Assembly (NCBI GenBank): GCA_027036095.1
Contig: JALVTA010000207.1
Coordinates: forward strand, 1-19,841
DNA from: Thiotrichales bacterium
Lineage (GTDB): Bacteria > Pseudomonadota > Gammaproteobacteria > Thiomicrospirales > Thiomicrospiraceae
Reading direction: 5' to 3'
Length of the DNA stretch: 19,841 nt
The translations under genes and the position numbers were made by a program. A model generated the notes under the pieces. It searched no databases. It was not told the origin of the DNA and saw only the letters and a list, made by a program, of their open reading frames with translations. The stretch's first letter is position 1. Every line of letters begins with the position of its first letter. Shown here piece after piece: positions 17,001 to 19,841 of the stretch.

Positions 17001-17186
17001 GTCATCGTGGGGCTTTTGCCCATCATGTGGTCGGATGGTACCGGCGCAGATGTGATGAAGCGCATCGCCGCGCCCATGATCGGCGGCATGGTCACCGCGC
17101 CAATAGCGGCCATGCTGCTGCTGCCGGCATTGGTCTATCTGCTCATGCGCCGTGAGATCAGACAGAAGGAGTCCGAAAATGTTTAA
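14031..17186 (+). CDS. cusA: CusA-like Cu(I)/Ag(I) RND efflux pump (HME family)
   Basis: A 1051-residue inner-membrane proton-driven RND transporter, essentially the length of E. coli CusA (1047). Substrate type is shown by the methionine triad of the periplasmic cleft: Met574 (GDLLYMP), Met624 (APLTMIETT) and Met673 (RIDMQSTG), which correspond to Met573, Met623 and Met672 of E. coli CusA with a constant offset of one. The helix-4 motif AIGAMVDAAIVMIENAHKHLE (Asp407 in the centre) is of the CusA type rather than the CzcA type. Twelve transmembrane segments fit the hydrophobic pattern (1 near residues 11-31, the others at about 340-540 and 880-1045), with two large periplasmic loops. The late GVAAEFGVVVLLY motif is conserved. 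Tandem ATG codons at 14031 and 14034 are both possible starts; the first overlaps the cusB stop. Numbering from the second matches E. coli exactly at the triad. Confidence 0.96.
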   Translation: MMIRAIIDFSLKNRVLILILAVLLAAWGWRAMEKTPLDAIPDLSDVQVIIKTSYPGQAPQVVEDQVTYPIASVMMSVPGAKVVRGYSFFGDSYVYVIFEDGTDLYWARSRVLEYLNQVQAQLPPGVTPTLGPDASGVGWVFEYALVDRSHRHDLADLRTLQDWFLKYELQAIPGVSEVATVGGMVKQYQVVVDPVRLQAYNLPLSKVARAIREASRETGASVIELGEAEYAVRMKGYVTDVAQLRKAVVAVDAKTQLPIRLEDVAEVRLGPQMRRGIAELNGEGEVVGGIVIMRDGENALDVINRVKQRIAQLKKSLPEGVEIVTTYDRSALIKRAVNTLRDKLIEEMIVVALVSLLFLFHMRSALVAVIALPLGILGSFIIMRELGISANIMSLGGIAIAIGAMVDAAIVMIENAHKHLEHYEKEHGHRPRGAEHWRVIREASIQVGPALFVSLLIITLSFLPVFALEGQEGRLFSPLAYTKTFAMAVAAGLSITLVPVLMGYWIRGRIVSEARNPLNRLLVWFYRPFINGVLRWPLLTLALMLVLVASVIYPWQKLGTEFMPALEEGDLLYMPTTLPGVSIAEARRILQTTDALIKTFPEVKSVFGKVGRAETATDPAPLTMIETTIQLKPRDQWRPGMTLDRLITELDQKVRLPGLTNAWVQPIRTRIDMQSTGIKTPIGIKVTGEDLATIQKIGTDLERVLGKLPGVRSVFSERVSGGRYIEILPDRDAAARYGLNMGQLAEIIASAVGGRNLAQTIEGRERYPINLRYPRQWRNSVEALKSLPIVTPSGAQIPLGEVAEVKITLGPPMIKSENARLTGWTFVDLEPGVDLAAFVRQGQQAVADNMKLPPGYSLSWTGQYEYMLRAQAKLQQIVPVTLLVIFILLYLVFHSVRDALLVMLLMPFALVGSLWLIELLDYRLSVAVGVGMIALAGVAAEFGVVVLLYVREAIAAAREAGRLNTLAELRQAIVAGTVQRVRPMAMTVSVVIVGLLPIMWSDGTGADVMKRIAAPMIGGMVTAPIAAMLLLPALVYLLMRREIRQKESENV

Positions 17187-18396
17187 GCGAATGATCATGC
17201 TGATCGTGGTGGGCTGGCTGGGTCAGACGCAGGCGGCTGACCTGAACGCCCTGATACAGCGTGCCGCCAACGCCCATCCCCAACTGGAGGCGGCCGAGGC
17301 GGCCATCGAGGCGGCGCAGGCGAAGCGGCGGGAAGCAGAAGCCGCCTTCAAGCCCGAGGTGCGTTTTCAGGCGGAGCAGAGCTACGCCTGGATGAAGACC
17401 GACTTTGCCCGGTCCAGCCTGCTTCTTAGAGGCGACTGGACACTGTGGCAGCCGGCAAAAAGCGCGGCGGTGCGTGCAGCCGGGGCGCAGGCACAGGTGG
17501 CTGAGCAGCGCCGTCAGCTGCTGCTGTTGCAGCTGGAGTGGGAGCTGGTGCAGGCATGGAGCGCCTGGCAGCAGGCCGCCGTGCGGCTGGATGCGCTGCG
17601 CCGCAAGGAGAAGGTGCTGGCCGACCTGCTGGGCCAGATGGAGCAGGGCTACGGCGCCGGACGGGGCATGCTCAGCCGGGTGCTGGTGATCAAACGCCGT
17701 CTGGCGGACAACCGCGCCATGCAGGCCACGTTGAAGATGCAGCAGGCGCGCCAGCAGGCGGTGATCGAGGCCCTGACTGATGAAACGGTCACCCTTGAGC
17801 CTGCAGATGCGCCGCAGCTGAAAGGGCTTCGCCCGCTCAAGCAGCCGGACTGGCGGCAGACCTCTTTTCTGCGTCTGATCGACGCGCAGATTGACGCCAT
17901 GCAGGCACAGCGGCAGCAGGCCCGCGACCAGTACAAGGGGCGGCTGGCCGTCTTTGCCCTTGGGGTGCGCAACGACAGCGGCGGGCGTTTCTATGACGAC
18001 ATGGAAGGCGTGCGCGTCGGCGTGCAGTATGCCGTGCCCCTCTACACTGGTGGCCGACTGGAGGCCCGCGCCGACAGCCTTCGTGCCGACATGCGTCGCC
18101 TGATGCAGCAGCGCCATGCCCAGCTGCTCAAACTGAAACAGGCGTGGCAGCAGGCCCGGGCGGTGCTGGATCAGGCAGGCCCGCGGGATCAGGCACTGGC
18201 CGAGCGGCAGAAGGCGTCCGAGGAAGATGAAGAGGCCCGCCGCCTGCTGCTGGGCAGCGGCCAGCTCAGTATCCAGACCGTGCTGGAAAGCGCTCTGGCG
18301 CGCATTGATGCCGAGCAGGACCGTCTGCTCAACCGCTGGCAGGCATGGCAGGCCATGCAGCAGCAGCGCTATCTGCGTGCAGAGCTCAAACCCTAG
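17179..18396 (+). CDS. TolC-family outer-membrane efflux channel of the Cus-like system
   Basis: A 405-residue outer-membrane factor completing the tripartite pump. It has a signal peptide (MFKRMIMLIVVGWLGQTQA, cleavage expected after residue 19) with no lipobox cysteine, so unlike E. coli CusC it is not a lipoprotein; the mature protein has no cysteine. Two repeats of the OEP type are visible, about residues 22-205 and 225-400, rich in Ala, Gln and Arg coiled-coil heptads. The strand motif VPLYTGGRLEARADSLRADM (from Val286) is typical of TolC proteins. The start at 17179 has AAGGAG seven bases upstream (17166-17171) and overlaps the end of cusA by eight bases. Sequence similarity in this family is low, so assignment to cusC is by context; no symbol is given. 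Confidence 0.9.
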   Translation: MFKRMIMLIVVGWLGQTQAADLNALIQRAANAHPQLEAAEAAIEAAQAKRREAEAAFKPEVRFQAEQSYAWMKTDFARSSLLLRGDWTLWQPAKSAAVRAAGAQAQVAEQRRQLLLLQLEWELVQAWSAWQQAAVRLDALRRKEKVLADLLGQMEQGYGAGRGMLSRVLVIKRRLADNRAMQATLKMQQARQQAVIEALTDETVTLEPADAPQLKGLRPLKQPDWRQTSFLRLIDAQIDAMQAQRQQARDQYKGRLAVFALGVRNDSGGRFYDDMEGVRVGVQYAVPLYTGGRLEARADSLRADMRRLMQQRHAQLLKLKQAWQQARAVLDQAGPRDQALAERQKASEEDEEARRLLLGSGQLSIQTVLESALARIDAEQDRLLNRWQAWQAMQQQRYLRAELKP

Positions 18397-18425
18397 ACCA
18401 TCCTCCTGCCCATGGAGCGTTTATC

Positions 18426-18447
18426 GGGGCCTTCGGGCCCCTTTTTT
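18426..18447 (+). terminator. Intrinsic terminator of the metal-efflux operon
   Basis: A perfect 6-bp GC stem (GGGGCC / GGCCCC) closed by the very stable TTCG tetraloop is followed directly by six T residues. It lies 29 bases after the stop codon of the outer-membrane channel gene. This is a textbook Rho-independent terminator for + strand transcription and separates the operon from the insertion sequence. Confidence 0.93.
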
Positions 18448-18502
18448 GGTTCCAGGGGCGGGAAAAACGGCCACCTGCCGGCGCCGCGAGCAATCGACTC
18501 CG

Positions 18503-18510
18503 TAAAAATA
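18503..18510. repeat. Candidate left copy of the target-site duplication
   Basis: The eight bases TAAAAATA directly outside the left inverted repeat are the candidate target duplication, because ISL3 elements characteristically duplicate 8 bp. The right flank is outside the window, so the duplication cannot be confirmed. The stretch from the terminator to here (18448-18510) contains no gene or other signal I can see. Confidence 0.35.
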
Positions 18511-18532
18511 GGTTCTTCGCAGATTTCCGGGG
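18511..18532. repeat. Left terminal inverted repeat of the ISL3 element
   Basis: Twenty-two bases starting GGTTCTTCGC and ending TTTCCGGGG match the reverse complement of 19820-19841 at 20 of 22 positions; the differences are at positions 6 (T/A) and 10 (C/T). ISL3 ends commonly start with GG. Confidence 0.93.
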
Positions 18533-18535
18533 ATA

Positions 18536-18564
18536 TTGACCTTCGGGATGCTGTTGCCTACCGT
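18536..18564 (+). promoter_or_regulatory. Putative promoter of the transposase gene
   Basis: TTGACC at 18536-18541 is a strong -35 element. Seventeen bases later TACCGT at 18559-18564 matches the three most conserved -10 positions (T1, A2, T6) only. The predicted start of transcription is about 18570-18571, just past the 5' arm of the inverted repeat at 18561-18568. Confidence 0.4.
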
Positions 18565-18593
18565 TGAGCAGACCTTCCACAGACCCTCAACGG
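18561..18593 (+). promoter_or_regulatory. Inverted repeat masking the transposase ribosome-binding site
   Basis: CCGTTGAG (18561-18568) and CTCAACGG (18586-18593) form a perfect 8-bp stem with a 17-base loop. The 3' arm covers the first two bases of the Shine-Dalgarno GGAG (18592-18595), seven bases before the transposase ATG. In RNA the stem would occlude the ribosome-binding site, a control known from other insertion sequences such as IS10 and IS50. Confidence 0.6.
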
Positions 18594-18602
18594 AGCGCAG
18601 AC

Positions 18603-19838
18603 ATGTTCGACAAAGACACCATCACCCAACTGGGCGGCTGGACAGGCTATCGTGTCAGCGAACTGGACTACCGTCCCGGAGAAGGCAGCATGGGGCGCGG
18701 TAAACTCATCATCCGCCTTGAACCTGCCAGCAAGGCCATGCGCTGCAGCCGCTGCGGTCACATCTCCCACACACTGCACGAGACCACCCTGCGCCGCATC
18801 CGCGACCTGCCCATTCTCGACTGGGACGTCGAACTGATCGTTCCCCGCAGGCGTCTGTGGTGCGAACACTGCAACGGCCCCCACCTGGAAGAACTCGACT
18901 GGCTGGGCGCCCACCGCAGAGTCACCCGCAGACTGGAACAGGCCATCGGGCGTCTGGCCCGCATGATGCCCATCAAACAGGTCGCCGCCTTCTATGACAT
19001 CGGCTGGCACACCGTCAAAGCCATCGACAAGTACATGCTCAATCAACAACTGCCAGATATCGACTGGCACAACATCCACTATCTCGGCATGGACGAGTTT
19101 GCCCTGCACAAGGGACAGCGCTATGCCACCATCATTGTCGAGCCTGTGCGCCGTCAGGTACTGTGGGTGGGAGAAGGCAACAGCAGAAAGACCGTGCGCC
19201 GCTTCTTCGAGTCGCTTGATCCTGAACACAGAGCCCGTATCAGGGCGGTGGTCATGGACATGAACGCCGCCTTCGATCTGGAGGTGAGAGCGCACTGCCC
19301 GAATGCAGAGGTGGTCTATGACCTGTTCCATGTGGCAGCCAAGTATGGTCGGGAGGTGATCGACCGGGTGCGGATAGACGAGGCCAACCGTCTGCGCCAT
19401 GACAGACAGGCGCGCAGAGTGGTCAAGTCGGCACGCTGGCTGCTGTTGCGCAATCGGGAGAATCTCTCACACCCTGCCCAGCAGGCGCGGCTGGATGAGT
19501 TGCTCTCGGCCAATGAAACTCTGATGGCTGCCTATGTGCTCAAGGAGGATCTGAAGCAGCTGTGGCGGTTTACGGATGAGCATCAGGCCCGGTTGCACTG
19601 GGCAGGCTGGTACAGGCGTGCCATGGAAAGCGGCATAGAGCCCTTGATGCGTTTTGCCAGAAGGCTTGTGCCTTATGTTGAGGGAATCATTGCCCACTGT
19701 CGCCATCCGCTGCATACGAGTGTGCTGGAGGGGATCAACAACAAGATCAAGGTGATCAAGCGCATGGCTTATGGCTTCCGGGATATGGAGTACTTCTTCC
19801 TGAAGATTCGGGCTGCTTTCCCCGGAAATCTACGATGA
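18603..19838 (+). CDS. ISL3-family DDE transposase
   Basis: A 411-residue transposase that cuts and joins the element's ends. The N-terminus holds a zinc-finger-like DNA-binding module with Cys48-x2-Cys51 (CSRCGH) and Cys87-x2-Cys90 (CEHCNGPH), then a helix-turn-helix-like region around residues 105-145. The catalytic domain shows Asp164 (LGMDEFALHKG), Asp219 (VVMDMNAAF), Asp240 (YDLFHV) and Glu376 (SVLEGINNKIKVIKR), ending in YGFRDMEYFFLKIRAAFP, all characteristic of ISL3. The DDE triad is probably Asp164, Asp240 or Asp219, and Glu376. The ATG at 18603 with GGAG seven bases upstream is preferred over an in-frame TTG at 18564. The stop lies within the right inverted repeat. No frameshift or internal stop is present. 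Confidence 0.95.
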   Translation: MFDKDTITQLGGWTGYRVSELDYRPGEGSMGRGKLIIRLEPASKAMRCSRCGHISHTLHETTLRRIRDLPILDWDVELIVPRRRLWCEHCNGPHLEELDWLGAHRRVTRRLEQAIGRLARMMPIKQVAAFYDIGWHTVKAIDKYMLNQQLPDIDWHNIHYLGMDEFALHKGQRYATIIVEPVRRQVLWVGEGNSRKTVRRFFESLDPEHRARIRAVVMDMNAAFDLEVRAHCPNAEVVYDLFHVAAKYGREVIDRVRIDEANRLRHDRQARRVVKSARWLLLRNRENLSHPAQQARLDELLSANETLMAAYVLKEDLKQLWRFTDEHQARLHWAGWYRRAMESGIEPLMRFARRLVPYVEGIIAHCRHPLHTSVLEGINNKIKVIKRMAYGFRDMEYFFLKIRAAFPGNLR

Positions 19839-19841
19839 ACC
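19820..19841. repeat. Right terminal inverted repeat of the ISL3 element
   Basis: The last 22 bases of the window, CCCCGGAAAT through GATGAACC, are the imperfect reverse complement of 18511-18532 (20/22). The transposase stop TGA (19836-19838) is inside this repeat. If the repeat continues outward by more bases, that part is not visible. Confidence 0.92.

Larger units (their letters stand above)
18511..19841 (+). mobile_element. Complete ISL3-family insertion sequence
   Basis: A 1331-bp element bounded by imperfect terminal inverted repeats and holding one full-length transposase gene, all within the usual ISL3 size range of about 1.2-1.6 kb. It inserted between the terminator of the metal-efflux operon and whatever lies to the right, so it does not disrupt a gene visible here. 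The element carries no passenger gene. Because open frame, catalytic residues and both ends are intact, it is likely to be or have recently been active. The window stops exactly at its right end. Confidence 0.9.

Noticed and set aside
18564..18602. TTG at 18564 as transposase start
   Set aside because: It lies within the putative -10 box and stem, has no Shine-Dalgarno, and adds residues not typical of the ISL3 N-terminus; ATG 18603 is better supported.
1..19841. CRISPR array, tRNA/rRNA, phage, toxin-antitoxin or defence genes
   Set aside because: No regularly spaced direct repeats, cloverleaf-like sequence, or relevant protein motifs were found; coding density leaves no unexplained stretch above about 210 bases.

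Overview
The window is GC-rich, densely coding DNA from a Pseudomonadota (proteobacterial) chromosome, most likely a gamma- or betaproteobacterium. All protein genes lie on the + strand. The evidence for the lineage is a standard nuoD-to-nuoN respiratory complex I operon, a DUF2818-type gene fused by overlap to the end of nuoN, and a NuoG that lacks the extra N7 cluster cysteines found in E. coli. I cannot name a genus from sequence alone.

Region 1 (1-12053) is the distal part of the complex I (NADH:quinone oxidoreductase) operon: the 3' end of nuoD, then complete nuoE, F, G, H, I, J, K, L, M and N. Junctions are very tight, with ATGA start/stop overlaps at nuoD/nuoE and nuoJ/nuoK. NuoE, F and G form the NADH-oxidising module, NuoD and NuoI belong to the quinone-side connecting arm, and NuoH, J, K, L, M and N form the proton-pumping membrane arm. 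All the iron-sulfur ligands and key membrane charges I checked are present. Region 2 (12053-12385) is a 110-residue three-helix membrane protein of DUF2818 type that overlaps the nuoN stop codon and is probably the last gene of the operon.

Region 3 (12382-18447) is a heavy-metal efflux module, most probably for Cu(I)/Ag(I). A good sigma70-type promoter is embedded in the stop codon of the DUF2818 gene. It is followed almost without a leader by a small secreted Cys/His-rich protein, then a CusB-like periplasmic adaptor with an N-terminal heavy-metal-binding domain and a Tat-like signal, a CusA-like RND pump with the complete methionine triad, and a TolC-type outer-membrane channel. A textbook intrinsic terminator closes the operon. 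No CusF and no local regulator such as CusRS or CueR are seen.

Region 4 (18511-19841) is a complete, apparently intact ISL3-type insertion sequence with 22-bp imperfect terminal inverted repeats (20/22 identical). The right repeat ends on the last base of the window. Its transposase ribosome-binding site sits in an inverted repeat arranged so that read-through transcripts would be folded shut, while a transcript from the IS's own putative promoter would not.

No RNA gene, CRISPR array, phage gene or defence system was seen. Most of the window is conventional. The least conventional parts are the start of the metal module (leaderless promoter, Cys-rich leader protein, Tat-type adaptor), the IS translational control, and a cysteine-bearing NuoG tail. 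No gap between genes exceeds about 210 bases.
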